DNA from: Trichuris trichiura
Taxonomy: Eukaryota > Nematoda > Enoplea > Trichinellida > Trichuridae
Assembly: GCA_037903355.1 (NCBI GenBank)
Contig: JBAJFE010000004.1
Span: forward strand, 5,378,001-5,442,000
Length of the DNA: 64,000 bases
Reading direction: 5' to 3'
Shown: piece by piece, positions 11,311-23,100 of the stretch
Position numbering within the stretch: position 1 is the stretch's first letter
Layout of the letters: each line of letters starts with the position of its first letter
Program-made: the position numbers and the translations under genes
The notes under the pieces: generated by a model
Told to the model about the DNA's origin: nothing
The model's input: only the letters and a program-made list of their open reading frames with translations
Database searches by the model: none

Positions 11311-11832
11311 ATGAGAGGGATCCCCGTCCAGTTCTCACGACTCCCTACTACGTCGGCCTGCGGGAACACTAGCATCGTCTGGGACGCCAGTACGGCTTAC
11401 TGCATTTTCTTCGAGTCTTCCCCCAACCTTCGTTCCTTAGTCGTGAACCATAAGATCAAGGTCCCACTTGAACAGACACCAGGCGTCGTTTATGTGATTC
11501 ATTGTGATTCCAACACCTTCTACATAGGAGAAACCGGCAATACCCTATTTGACAGATTCAAAGATCACATGAACGCGCTGAACAGTTACCGAACCGCTGA
11601 AGAGGATTTGAACGGAATATTCAGGACACGTCGGGGACTTCCAAGAACAATTCCGCCTTTACAAGCCATGGAAAAGGCGAAGAACACCTCCGCGGTCGCT
11701 GAGCATTCCCCTCAATGTTCACGTGACCTGCACCCGACGATCATTAGCCGGGAGAGCCATTTTCGCCTTATGCAAATAAAGGAGTCCCTGTTCATTCCCA
11801 GTAACATATCCATTAACCTCACCTACTGCTGA
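11311..11832 (+). pseudogene. PLE GIY-YIG endonuclease domain
   Basis: The core GVVYVIHCDSNTFYIGETGN keeps the YIG Gly. RFKDHMNALNSYRTAEE follows. The C-terminus of the frame runs into the 168-bp insert at 11818, so its last residues are not native PLE sequence. Confidence 0.85.
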
Positions 11833-11985
11833 CGACGGAACAAGAGCAGTTCCGAAACGTACGGTATACACATTGTTCTGTATTTTCTCTTAAAATTTGC
11901 TCATCCATCAGTTGGCAGGGCACTTTGAAGTTTACTTACAGATACATCCAACTGGCCAAACCCGTGAATCTGGAGATCTACTATG
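11818..11985 (+). mobile_element. 168-bp hammerhead-bearing mini-PLE insert
   Basis: It is flanked by a perfect 10-bp direct repeat ATCCATTAAC (11808-11817 and 11986-11995). The two minus copies of the PLE (near 9085 and 47360) have a single ATCCATTAxC and no insert. The insert starts with CTCACCTACTG, has a CTGACGA...GAAAC hammerhead-like motif at 11829-11858, a tail like the parent PLE tail (tgctcatccatcagttgg), and ends in gatctactatg. It is itself a short PLE terminus that transposed into a PLE. The same insert is at 52048-52215. Confidence 0.7.
11829..11858 (+). ncRNA. hammerhead-ribozyme-like motif
   Basis: CTGACGA is followed by a stem GGAAC...GTTCC with a 7-nt loop and then GAAAC. 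These are the two conserved core boxes of hammerhead ribozymes, which are established parts of PLE terminal repeats. One extra C sits between the first box and the stem. Stem III (gtacggtatac) would be short. Activity is unproven. Confidence 0.45.
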
Positions 11986-12133
11986 ATCCATTAACCGTGA
12001 CAGGGGGGTTGGAGGTCAGCTCGATATGGACATCTGTTATCAGTAAAACGGGTTGTTGCGCCGTGCCGACTGGCGCACCCTCCCCGCCTATAAATACCCT
12101 AACATCGAAGTAAAAGTGACATTACCACCATCG

Positions 12134-12173
12134 CTGACGACGGGACAAGGTTAGTCCCGAGAGCTACGAAACT
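12134..12173 (+). ncRNA. degenerate hammerhead-like motif in PLE tail
   Basis: CTGACGA then CGGGAC...GTCCCG, then AGAGCTACGAAAC. The second box directly after the stem is GAGA rather than GAAA. The equivalents are at about 8960-8920 (minus), 47228-47190 (minus) and 52362-52400 (plus). Confidence 0.35.
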
Positions 12174-13127
12174 GCTAAGTGTTTGTTCTGTATTTTTCCT
12201 TAATAATTGCTCATCCATCCGTTGGTAGGGCATTTGCTTCGCTATAATTCCAGAATCCATCAACGGGCAAGAAACATACCGTATAAAGAAGTTATGAAAA
12301 TCCATCTCCTCGTTAAGAAGCACCCTGTCTTCAAGTATGGTCATATTACTTTTTTCTCGGCTGAAGTTAGGATGACAGTGGCCTACGAAGACAGCTATAA
12401 ACAATGGAGTTTACAACGGTCCTAAGCCGTCGAAATTAAAAAATGATTCAAAAAATGTTCTAGGCCAGTGGTTCTAGAGGGGGAAAGCACTGCTAAGCTT
12501 CCTTCACGAGGCGTTAAGTCCAGAGTGCATAAACCGGCTGAAGGGAGCCTTTAGTGTTACTTTTGTTCAGACGACGTGCATGCTCCCTCTTAGCGATCAC
12601 ACTGAAACGCTTTGGAAAGGATGCTGCCCAGTCAGAGCCACCACCGAAGTTCTGTCGGGAAGTTTAGGTTATGCTTCCCTGCTCTACCAGTTCAGGCAAT
12701 CAGCGCAAACAAGAGCGAAAAAGTTCACTATAGCTGTTCCGAGATTTCCGAACGGTACCTTAATCGCAGCACTTGAGAGAATGCATTTTTTGTGAGCGTA
12801 ACAGTTGTCTGTTCCAAACTCCCGCCAAAGTAAACAAGGAAGGTCCAGCCTTTGAAGCACTGACGTGGAGATGTATTGTATGCATTTACACGGATCTGCA
12901 AGCAAGCACCTTTTCGCCACTTTCAGGTCGTTCTCTCGGTTGACGTCCGAGAGTGCGCAAGCTGATCATGAATGTAAAGGCCGAGGAAACGTCCATGCCG
13001 GAAGAGCTGCTAGAATTGCAATCCAAAGCGGAAATGAAGTGCAGGCTGGCGGAGGATTGGCAACAGTTGTGGACCCAAAAAATCAAGTGCCAGTCTTGTT
13101 TCTTGCTTTGTGGGTCAGGGTTTAAAC

Positions 13128-14706
13128 CAGTCATTCCCAACGGAAGCCCCTGGGCCCCCTTGGAGGCCCTGGGGGAGTCCAAGGGGGTCCTGAATGCTAA
13201 GGGGGCCCTTGGGGGTCCCCGGTTGTGAAAATGAGAATACCAGCCTGGATTTTGGATTCATATTCAAACGCTAACGAAGCAGAGATTTTTGCAAGAAGAG
13301 CTGATTGAAGTGCAAGCCAATGAAGAACTGAAGCCTAAGTTTAAGAGTGACTACAGTCATTTCTGGTTGCAGCATCAAATTGCGACACTTTACCCTGAAT
13401 TATGGAAGATCGTTAAAAAGTTCCTCGTGCCGTTTCCTTCCTCTTATTTGGTTGAACGTGGGTTCAGTGCCGCAACAGATCTTTGGTTAAAAAAAGAAAC
13501 AGGCTACAAATAGCGCAGCGTGGAGACTTAAGATTGCTGCTAACGAATATTGAATCTGAAGTGGAAAAATTGGTATTAGGGCACCAGCTTCAGCCGTCAC
13601 ACTGATTTGCCAACATAGCCAACTTTTCCTACTTGTTAAAGTCAAATAGTAAACTTGAATGCAATAATACGGAGTTCGGAGAACCGACGTCCAGCATGAT
13701 CAACGCATAATACTGTTGTTGTTAACAAGGTGACAAGTACAACAAAAAACAGACGTAGAATTTGACCGTGTGAGGTAAAAGCGCGTTGAAGTTTCTAACA
13801 AACCATTTTCATACACTGCGACTGAAGCGTTAAGTGCCAGTTAGTCACAAGAGAAAAAGAGCGGTTTACTCCCGTTGTAAATAAGAGAACGCAGTAGTAC
13901 CCAAACGATTAGGGCTTTCACAATCCAACTGGATCCGTCGTCAGCGATAGGACACAAGCCCTGGGCGAAAGGGAGCACTTATCTAGTTTCATCGTTAGCG
14001 ACAGGCCTTGTACCATGTTGCTGACGACGGAACCAGTTGAGTTCCGATAGCTCCTATCGTTTGTATGCTCATACCTTCTTTGACTTACATTGGGAATAAA
14101 CGACTCTTTTTTCTTATGATAAAACTGCTAGACCGTATATAGACGTTCCATCTTCATGTGAGGTAGTCTTTGCAAACCTTGACTACAAATTCAATAAATC
14201 TTAATAGGAAACTTTTGTCACACAAACCCATTTTCAAGACGAAAGTTTGGCAGCTGAGCGTGGAAGAAGTTTCGACCAATTCCATATGACTAAGGAACCT
14301 TTTTGACCTACGTTCATTCACTCGGCAAAGAAGAGCAGTTACAGGTCGTCTGAAATACTTAGACCACGCGACTGAAAAACACTGCACACGTGTCAAGAAT
14401 TAGATTTAGATTCGTTACTGCCTTTTCCATATGGCACGGACCAGTGCAAAAATCGAACTTTTAAATTAAAGAGTTTTAAAATGCAGATTAAAAGTTCGTT
14501 GTCCGGTTTTCACCAGATCGAAAAAACAACAGCAAAATTCATTGTTGAAATCTTCGGTAAACTGCGTGTCACAGGTACTCTAATAAACGCGAAAGAACCT
14601 AGGCCGAGTAAAGAGAAGAACACAATCACGCAAGAACGGGAGGGGGCCCTGAGGAGATGCGCATCTCGAAAGGGGGCCCTGGCGCAGAAAAGGTTGGGAA
14701 TCACTG
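13128..14706. mobile_element. hAT-B, 1,579 bp, left arm only
   Basis: It has terminal inverted repeats CAGTCATTCCCAAC and GGTTGGGAATCACTG and a perfect 8-bp duplication GTTTAAAC (13120-13127, 14707-14714). The right arm at 43018 and block F copy 3 at 53340 carry a single GTTTAAAC, so the empty sites are intact. It also contains scattered PLE-tail fragments with hammerhead-like boxes at about 13930-14065. Confidence 0.9.
13289..13606 (+). pseudogene. hAT transposase C-terminal fragment
   Basis: It encodes VPFPSSYLVERGFSAATDL, the start of the hAT C-terminal dimerisation domain. After a frame change it continues as LQIAQRGDLRLLLTNIE up to about 13606. The RNase H-like catalytic core is absent. 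Confidence 0.8.
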
Positions 14707-14820
14707 GTTTAAACAAATGCTCAGCAGTCTTCCCTCATTGTCTCAAGTATACCCGGGCGCAACGGGCATGACAACTTCACGCAGGAGGGGCATTCCTGAC
14801 CCTAGGCCTGAGAAACACAG

Positions 14821-16219
14821 TTCTAGCCGATTAGAGGCATAGCAATTCCACAGCTAATCCGTACTAAACGCCTTCACAAACAGCTTTTTCCCATGACAGT
14901 GCTATGGTTGTAGCAGCAAGATTCCTTCGAAAGCCCCTTTGTTTTCGGCTGCCTTTTGGAGCGCATAAACTTCATCAATATTTAGCAATGCATGCAGTTC
15001 AAGAAATGGACAATGTTATGTTGCTGTCCGGAATGAGCCCATCCTATCTGGCGTTTACCCTTTCATGTCACAGCAGTATGCGTATGGATGATTCATATAT
15101 CGATGCCCATGATGGGTGGCCATAATAGGTCACTGAACCGCCAATGATTTACTCTGGAGTACGCATTGCGCTACTGCAGACCGACACGACAGTAGTGTTA
15201 ATTGATTTAATGTTCAGTTTAGGCTTAGATGGCCTACAGTACTGCTGCCAATGGGGTCCTGTCTTAAGTTTCATTTTAAGCGTTGGCAGCTTAACAAACT
15301 GCCGGTGAAGTTACTTCAAACAGCAAGCAACAAAGAAAAACAATTTGATCTATGGCTATATGCAAAGGTAAACAAGATGAACGTAAATTAAAAAGCGTGA
15401 TAAATGCAGACTGATATGAGTGAAAGGAAAATACACGTACAGGGTTCACTCTGGCTGGTGGCCAATATACACCACTATCGTGCTGGATCTTGTTAAACGG
15501 CTCTCCAGGTTCCAGCCTTCGATGCCACATTGAGGCATACTTCCGTGAGCAATAAATCAGGTTCTATTCTGACTTTTGGATTGAGCTTACATGGACGTCT
15601 CTGTTCAAGCATGCGCTTTCATCATTGGGTCGACAAAGTTCATGAAATGATTTCGAACTACGATATAGAAGATTTATAACTGCGAGAAATAAGACGCCAC
15701 ACCATTTGTCGGAATCTTAAATGGCAAACGATGTTACTGTTTGCATTTTTGCTTGTTGAATAAGAAATGGAAGGTTATATATAAGCGCTGGTGGATAATT
15801 TCCAGCAACATAAAGTGTGCTTTGCACAGCGACTCAAAAGAGGGAAAACGCTTTTTTCTCACGGATGGCACACAGTAAAAGCAAGATTTTTTGGATAAGC
15901 TGGAATGAAGGCCCAGCGCATTATGAGCTACTGCAAATGCGTTGAACAATCATTGAAGACCTTTATTACGTCCAGTATTTCAAGGAAGAAGCAACGAAAA
16001 TAGATATTAAACCAACAGCAGGCCACCATCGCTTTACATGGAGACAGAGACAAAAAACCACTTATTGACATAAAGGAAAATTAGAATGGAAAGTGTTACC
16101 ACCATCGTGTAATGAGCAAGCATTGCAGCGTACACTGAATACCGATTGTACCCGGCTGCAAAGCAAAAGCTCGTCCAGAAATGGACAATAAACCTCTCTG
16201 GGCCAAAATCAGGTCGCAG
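14821..16219. other. block F interior, no recognisable gene
   Basis: Short frames are conserved among the three block copies only because the DNA is; none shows a domain. A frame at 14904-15125 is open in all three copies, but its protein is not recognisable. Confidence 0.35.
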
Positions 16220-16250
16220 ATAATAATAATAATAATTATTATTATTAATA

Positions 16251-16333
<83 letters not shown>

Positions 16334-16473
16334 AAGAAGAAGAAGAAGAAGAAGAAGAAGAAGAAGAAGAAGAAGAAGAAGAAGAAGAAGAAGAAGAAGA
16401 AGAAGAAGAAGAAGAAGAAGAAGAAGAAGAAGAAGAAGAAGAAGAAGAAGAAGAAGAAGAAGAAGAAGAAGAA
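16220..16473. repeat. (AAT)n-(GAA)n microsatellite
   Basis: AAT/ATT repeats fill about 16220-16304, followed by about 56 GAA units to 16473. The mirror site at 41407-41511 has about 8 TTC and 25 TTA units. Block F copy 3 (54855-54890) has only a scrap. Long open frames of poly-Leu, Lys or Asn here are translations of the repeat. Confidence 0.95.
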
Positions 16474-17700
16474 AAATAAGCAAAACAATTAACAAACAGC
16501 CAGGAAAAAAATAAAAAAGATAAAAAGAATAAGCGAAATAAAGCAAACTAGAGTATGAAAGTGTTGAAGAACGTAACCAGTCGAAAAGAAAGAAAGATTA
16601 ATTCACATGAACGGGAAAACTGAAAGCAACGGAACAAACGACGTGATCTTCATACCACAAGCTTTGATTTGAAAGAATGCAGCAACAGTTTAATTTAATG
16701 CTCTTTTGCCCCAGCTCACTCCTAAATGCGTTTTCATAAAACTTAAGCCTTTCTTTCACTTCATTCTAATTGAGTACAAACAATTTGCTAGCCGCTTCCT
16801 CTACGAACACCCAGTTCTCAAGGCTTTGATTGAACCATCACCTTCGGTCTTGCCGCCGTTGACCTGCGCACCGTGTGCGACATTGCGTTAGAAGCAGCGC
16901 AAAGACCCCGAATAGGTCGTCCATAAAATGACTCCTCACAAGCAGACGTTACCTGTAAGCGAATTTATTCGTGTTATTTTGCTGTAATACAAAGCTTATT
17001 TCTACGTAAGGTTTACGTGGTTTAAGTGAGGCATGCTTGAACCAATTAACTGCAGCTCTGTTTTTTCACAACCAGCAAGATGTCAAAATTTTGCAAACCT
17101 GCCAGTTGAAACTGTCAACGAGCTGCACTGCAAAAATTAGATGTTTTATTACTCACAAAAAGCATTATCTCAGGGATTGAAGTTCTTATTCTCTTATCAA
17201 TTACAAAAGTTGAAATGTTCGCATCAGAAATGAAGAAATTCTTGAATTAGGACCCACGGTGTGGCTGAGCAGAAGTAATAGCGAATTCCCTTGAGCCATT
17301 GTGACAAACTGCCATACTTGCTTACCTGCGTGTTGCGTTTCAACGTCTGTGACGCCATCACATTTGGCGAGCACGAATAAGCCAATACATCAAAGTGAAA
17401 TCCGTAAAGTGGTGCTTAGATTAATCAAAGTGGGGGCAACCTTGCTAAAGTTTGAATTTCGGTAGTTCGACGTGGGATTTGTTCGCAGTTTTATCCAACA
17501 CAATAACTATGCTGCAGCTGACAGTTAGCTTTGTTGCATATAGTAGTTCCAATTTATTTTTGTAGTATTACTCGGTTAAACAAGCAAAACCAATTCTCAT
17601 TCCACACAGGCAGGTGTACTGTATAGTAAAGTAGCTTTAAAACAACGATAATGTATTTCCGCTGTTTACGAGAGAGTGGAACTGAAAAGCTCAGGAGACG
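16474..17700. other. block F interior, no recognisable gene
   Basis: Nothing recognised beyond a short frame (16706-16891) shared by the three copies. Confidence 0.3.
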
Positions 17701-17755
17701 CAAAAAATTGATACAACCAATCTATCATCCGAACTAACCACTACACTATATGGCT
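17701..17755 (-). other. tRNA-like 5'-half relic
   Basis: On the minus strand, ATAGTGTAGTGGTTAGTTCG matches the A-box half of a tRNA (Asp/Glu type). A weak GGTTGTATCAA follows instead of a proper B box. No cloverleaf can be folded, so it is a tRNA-derived relic at best. Also at 40125-40180 and 56146-56200. Confidence 0.25.
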
Positions 17756-17999
17756 AAATTCGTCGGGACTGTAGCTGTCATCACAATGTCATTCGTCAAT
17801 GCACCTGCTGTTCTACAAACTTTCTCCATCTAAGTTATATAAATTCGCTGTCTTTGATACCATGACATCAGCTATAAAAGCATCGTGCTCTAAGTAGTCT
17901 ACTTCTAGAGGAATTTGCCTGAAAGAGGTATTCGTTCAATTCACACTCATTACCACTTCCCAGCTTTTGGAACTTAAAGTTTTTTCGAAATCTCATGGT

Positions 18000-18260
18000 T
18001 TCCTAGCATTGATCGTTAGTCACGGCTTTCGCTGGTATTGTAGAAGTCTGTAATTAAACCTCAAAATGCCCTATCAACGAATTGATAAACAAATTGTTAG
18101 AGAAAGTACGAGGCAATGATGCCGTAGGTTTCAAAAGTGCTGCTGCTCGGTCGTCAGTGCTGCTAGTAAGAATACTAAGATCACCAAGGGAATAGTCAAT
18201 CCCGTTAAGAGACACGCAATATTCAACGATATCTGCTGGTTTTCAAAACCCAGGCTTCAT
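18000..18260 (-). mobile_element. old PLE tail remnant
   Basis: atgccctatcaacgaattga parallels atgccctaccaacggatgga of the intact PLE tails. Upstream on the minus strand lies CTGACGA...GAAAC. It is much more diverged than the PLE pair at 8.8-12.3 kb. Confidence 0.5.
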
Positions 18261-19241
18261 ACTACTGTACAATTATACTGCTATTGAGAAAGAACGAAGC
18301 CAAACAAAGATTGCGCAAGTTACGCAATCCTTGTTCTTTCATTGGCCTATTGGTAAGGCGCCATCAGCGCAACTTTCCCAAGCAAGCCATCTCGGGAAAG
18401 GGAAACTTGGAATAAAGTTCGAAGGAACTTTAAAGCAATTGGCTGGAGGACAGCACTATTACGACTGGCTTAAGATTTTTTGCAACAGGAAATTATAAGG
18501 AAGCTTAAGGATTTTCAGGTCTACAAGAGGTGTTACAGGGAAGCTGGTACCTGACCATCAATTTAAACGGGCTAACTTATTTGCATTGCGTTTGGTTATA
18601 TTTCTTTTCGTTTGTTAGTGTCTTGTCTCTGCTTAAACTTTTAACGAGACGTTCCCACAGTGCGTGAAACACGCTTTATAAGTCCTTTTGTTGTGATCCT
18701 ACGCTGGTTGAGTATCTTTTGATTTGGATAAAGCTTTAAACGCCTTTAGTAACTTCCGCTTTAGTTATTGACTTAATATACATGAAAGTTAGCAGAGCTC
18801 ACTTCGTGATGTTTACTTTCTGGACGAAAGCTGCACGCTAGAAACCCTCCTGCTCGATTGCTCGTCGCCTTCAGCAGTTCAGTATCATGTTAAGTTGCTG
18901 TGCTTTCGTGGTTGCAATGTTAATAAAATTGTGATAAATGCTGCGCAGATTTCCGCGAAATAAAATTAAATAAATCAGCCCCAGGACATGCCTTTGCATT
19001 GTTTTTGTTTCTTTGAACTCCGTCTAGATTGTGCAGAATTTGTTCTTTATTCTGAGCGCGGGGTGTTTCTACATTGCTGCTAGTTTATTGCTGGTTAGAC
19101 GGCCGCTATTTCTTCCATAGACGTTTTTGTATTTGCTTTAAAGATGCACGTTGCTGTATGAACTGGTAAGTTCGTTATTCGCACTTCTGTCAGCGCGCTA
19201 TCTTAACTCTGTGTTCTCTTTGAAGGGATGCCGGGCCTAGA
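18261..19241. other. no recognisable gene
   Basis: AT-rich sequence upstream of the inverted-repeat element and the host-like gene. Nothing recognised. Confidence 0.3.
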
Positions 19242-19495
19242 CCGAATTCAGCCCTCCGTCGGCTGAGGCGATAACTTCAAAAGACGTCAAATGCGGATTA
19301 AGGAGCAATGGAACAATACGTTTGCCGGCCATCTTCTTCTGCCCTAGCCTAAGCCTAAGCCTAAACATAAGGTTTCTGGTGTCACTGACCTCCTGCATTC
19401 ACTAATCACGCTGCGCTAATCACACTTCAGTACGTAATGTCGTCGCGCATTGCCGTTTGAAGTTATCGCCTCAGCCGACGGAGGGCTGAATTCGG
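19242..19495. mobile_element. 254-bp inverted-repeat element
   Basis: Its ends are ~40-bp inverted repeats, nearly perfect, beginning CCGAATTCAGCCCTCCGTCG. The interior holds a short CCTAAG repeat (about 19345-19365). No target duplication is obvious. Its mirror copy is at 38385-38638. It sits about 440 bp before the CRE/TATA site of the host-like gene. It could be a MITE of unknown superfamily. Confidence 0.7.
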
Positions 19496-19932
19496 AAGTA
19501 GGTCCGAGATGCCTTGATGTCAACCTTTAAGGGTCGCTCTGACAGTTTGCCAGCAGATGTTCCTCGGTCAGTTTGTTGGCAACTAGTTTTTTCTGACAGT
19601 TACGTGAGCGGGGAGTAGTTATGAAAAGCGGGAACTTATCTGGTTCCATAAGACATCGCAGTGCAGTGCATTAAATTACCTTGCAAATGTGGTGTCACGT
19701 TGCTGCAGGCCGTATTTTGAAGTTACTGTGCTTAAACGGTGCAGTTTTTCTTGGCCTAAAGTTTCCTCACTATCGGAATGCTTATTACTTCCGTTGATTA
19801 GTTTTCTTTGGTCTGCATTTACTCGTCTAACCGACTTTCGTTTCTTTAGCTTCAAGACTTGTTATTTTACTCAAAGGACGTTTATCCGAGGGACTTTTTT
19901 TTAAACTTCCTATGCTAAGCTGTAGTTCCCTA
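19496..19932. other. upstream region of the AT-hook gene
   Basis: No element or gene recognised between the inverted-repeat element and the putative core promoter. Confidence 0.3.
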
Positions 19933-19948
19933 TGACGTCATATAAATA
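19933..19948 (+). promoter_or_regulatory. CRE site abutting a TATA box
   Basis: TGACGTCA (perfect CRE/ATF palindrome, 19933-19940) is followed immediately by TATAAATA (19941-19948). The ATG of the gene is 179 bp further on, so a start site near 19975 would give a ~150-nt 5' UTR. The mirror copy is intact at 37932-37947. Confidence 0.55.
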
Positions 19949-20126
19949 GTTTCCAAGTTTATCTGCCTTAGTTTGGGTGTCACCTTCGCTCTTGACGACG
20001 AATCGTTGATCGCGGTCGTTACTTAATTTAATGTGATTGACTGAAGTTTTCGATTGCGACTTAGCTGTTGTTGACAAATTCAATACTGAAAAGAGCAGCC
20101 ATTTTAGACAGAAAAGGTTGTTCTCC

Positions 20127-23100
20127 ATGAATGCAAACAAGCCGTCCACTCGTGCTGCTAGAGCGAATGCGGAGAAGATTGAGGTGGTCCAAACTGCTAG
20201 ACGAGGCCGTGGCCGCCCTGCTCAAGCCAAGGTCCAGCAGGTTAACGGCGGTGCGCGAGGTCGCGGCACGGGTGCAGCAGCCATTGTTCCTCCCGCGAAA
20301 GATACTAAAGTGGACGTTGTAGTTTCCGCCGATACTTCCAAACAAAAAAGTAAGTACTCAATTGCAATCGAGCTCTACAAGTTTCTTAGGCACGTTTCCA
20401 TTGTTGTGCGCAGTTGTGGGTTTTGTTGAAAATTGGATTTCTTGATATAGGATGAAGTATTTTAGGTTGTCTTGGAGACATAGCAAAACTAGCTCGCTAC
20501 AAAAGCCGTTTAGTTCAAAGGGATAAAAAGGAACAATTTCTTGATGGCATTTTAATGGTTAGGTACAACGGTACTTAATTAAACGCATGGGAAGCTAATT
20601 CGGTTTTCGTTTTTTGTTTCTTAACGCTGCGGCCATCCGTCGAGAGTCCAATCGGACAGAAAACGTCATATACGGAAAATTCATTGGGCTAAGCGAAGTA
20701 GATGGAAAAGAAAAGGTTTGGAGCTAAGGACATTTTTGCGAGCTATGATGTGAAAGATGCTTTTACAAGTATTCTAGTGAATTAAACGTATAGCATCACC
20801 TTTGAGCCATTGTCGGTGGTCATTTCATTAAAACACCGGACGAAAATTAATACCTACGATTCGACCATGCTAGGCTTCGCAAAGAGGAAGAAACTCATTT
20901 CCGCTGGCAAAGTTCTTATTTTCATCAAGAGGAAGGAGCACCTATGAGAAGCATCTCATCACCAGTTCTCGTCAATATGGCAAGGGGATAGCTGGAAGAT
21001 AAAACCTTTTCACTTGGTGTATGGAACTGCACCTTAAGACATTCAAGAGTATGTGGGCGACATGTTTTCCATTATTCGAAAAGAGCATGAGGACTTCCTT
21101 CTCGAACATCTCAATGGCCTCATTCGTATAAGATGAGTTTCATCACACCTTTAGGATTGTTGAAGAATGACTTCTCAAAAAAAAACTGACTCGACTTTTA
21201 ACAGTAGAAACGAAGGACTAGACCTGAAAGGAAGCTTCAAATTCCAAGCTGATCCTGACGTACTATCTTGGTACAGGAGAGGCGACCCGCGCAGTAGCAG
21301 ACCACCCAGATATTCTTCTGGTTTTGAAACGCTCCTCAAATTTGCACCCTGCCGTGGGGTTGGGCAAGATCAAGATCTCATAAAGATCAAAATGACTTTA
21401 TATTTGCCACAAAGGAAACATTGACAAAGACGATGAAGTACTGTTGAGCAGCTGAGAGGCTACATAGGTAGGGGATCAGGAGGAGATAGTAGAAATGGCT
21501 TTACAGGCGTGGTACCAACCGAGTTTGTACCTAGCCATTAATAGGGCGTCAAGGAACTACGCGTGACGTTTACAATGGAATTACATAGTTCCGAAAGGTT
21601 GTATTCATCTTTTTGAATTAAAAGCCTTTTTTCGCAAGCCGACTTTTTCCATATATTTAAAACGGCTATGACGTCTGCAATTTTTCAGGCCTAAATCGGG
21701 AAACGAAAAGCTTGCAGAAACTTTCAGCAGCTCTGGAACGGTCAAAGCGATTATTCGTTGACCAGATGGCCGCTTCGAAAGATCGATTAAGGGCAGCGTA
21801 CGTGGAGATTACAACTAGGTATGAAGACTCTTTTAAGGTTACCTTTTTGTTCCAACAACAGTTTTGTTCTCTAACCAATCTGATGCTGATGTGGCGTCAA
21901 GGTTCATTTTACTTGAGCGTAACTGTATTTTTTGTTAGGCTTGCTGTTTAGGATAAAAGTTTTGCATTTTCTTTACTTTTAAAATGCAGTTGCTTTGTAA
22001 GTTAAGCTAAGCCATGCCTGTGGTGTTGTTTCGTTTCCACACGATTGCGATGGTTGCAAAAAGAAGAATTTCTGAAAATGATTGGCACTAGTCATCCTTG
22101 CGTCTTTCAAAGATTTGATTACTACTGGATAAAAAGATGGACGCGCACCGTTTTGTGTATGCATTTTAAAATAGCTATCATACTTTCGACGTCCGCGGGC
22201 GAGGTTGTGCTACTTGAGGTTGTCTTGATTCTCTCGGAAGTAGAACAGGTTTTTAAAGATCCTGTTTTTCCAACTGAAATTGTGATAGCCACCGAAACTT
22301 CAAGCCATCTTTGCGTAGGAATGGCAGTGCTTTGAGCTTTTTACTATTTGTAAATGGCTTTCTTCGGTTAATTGCAGGCGCCGAACATGCAGGTTTCCTT
22401 TATAATCAAGGCGAAATTGACATCGTAGGTAGCACATTAACTGAAGATAGCTTCCTGAATGTAAACTACGCTTAGCGTACGTTTATCAAATTCGTTTCTG
22501 TTGCACTTTAGTCTTTGTAACGAAGTTGTGTCAACCTTTTTAAGGTTTAGATTTCTTTATAACACATGCATCTTTTGTGCTGCGAGAAGGACTGATCTCG
22601 ACCGTAGTGACTGTACGCTAAGAGGAAATGCGTAAGATACGAACACGTCCCAGTTATACGTAGAAAGAAGGACTATGCACTTTCACTTTCTTTATTAGTA
22701 ATAGTATGGGTTTCTTTATTGCTTTGTTTTAGCCGTGTTACAGTGTTGGGTAGGATCATTGTTTTATATGGGTAATTAAAGTCGGAATCCATGAACTTAA
22801 GCTTACATGTGGAACAATTAGCATTTTCCGTGCTAAGTGGGCGTACTTAAAATTTCGTATGGATGATTATCATATCGCGCTCACCAGCTTGCGTAGGGAG
22901 AAATAAAGCACATCTAGTTCAATTGCTTTGGCTATTATCGCTAAGATCAACAGCTTTGGAATTGTTGAACGCCGCCGGTACAGAGAGGGTAAATAAAGGT
23001 TGCCTCATTCTTTGAAACTTTTTGCATTATTTTGCTGCAGGGCAAGCGTCACTGAGAAGTTTGCTGAACAACCATGGGAGACTACATTCTCGAATCGCAA

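Larger units (their letters stand above)
10798..12305 (+). mobile_element. Penelope-like element, left plus copy (L+)
   Basis: This 5'-truncated PLE starts inside the RT (FIPVELLMEHLED) at the head-to-head junction with L-. It runs through the RT C-terminus, the GIY-YIG domain, a 168-bp insert, and two hammerhead-like motifs, ending near gttatgaaaatcc. It lies directly before block F. The same junction sequence is found at 50712 in the right arm. Confidence 0.85.
12466..14820. mobile_element. hAT-A, copy 1 (759 bp of own sequence, split)
   Basis: Termini are CAGTGGTTCT and CTGAGAAACACAG, with flanking 8-mers ttctaggc and ttctagcc. The uninterrupted version is at 52695-53453. Inside, MPEELLELQSKAEMK followed by LAEDWQQLW (about 12990-13080) resembles the linker before the C-terminal dimerisation domain of hAT transposases, so it is a deletion derivative. 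This copy is split by the hAT at 13128-14706. Confidence 0.75.
12306..17973 (+). repeat. block F, copy 1 (left arm)
   Basis: This block follows the PLE tail and is present three times: here, inverted at 39907-47040, and direct at 52540-59110. It contains hAT-A, long stretches without genes, a microsatellite and a tRNA-like relic. Copies 1 and 2 are near-identical; copy 3 has more substitutions and small indels. No copy has a convincing host gene. Confidence 0.85.

Noticed and set aside
16034..16546. Long poly-Leu, poly-Phe, poly-Lys and poly-Asn frames
   Set aside because: They are translations of the AAT/GAA microsatellite in different frames, with no flanking coding signal.
17701..17755. 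Functional tRNA gene
   Set aside because: Only the A-box half is convincing; no acceptor stem, anticodon arm or good B box can be formed.
19341..19370. Interstitial telomere repeat
   Set aside because: The unit is CCTAAG (6 bp) in about three copies, not the TTAGG array of arthropods; too short to claim.
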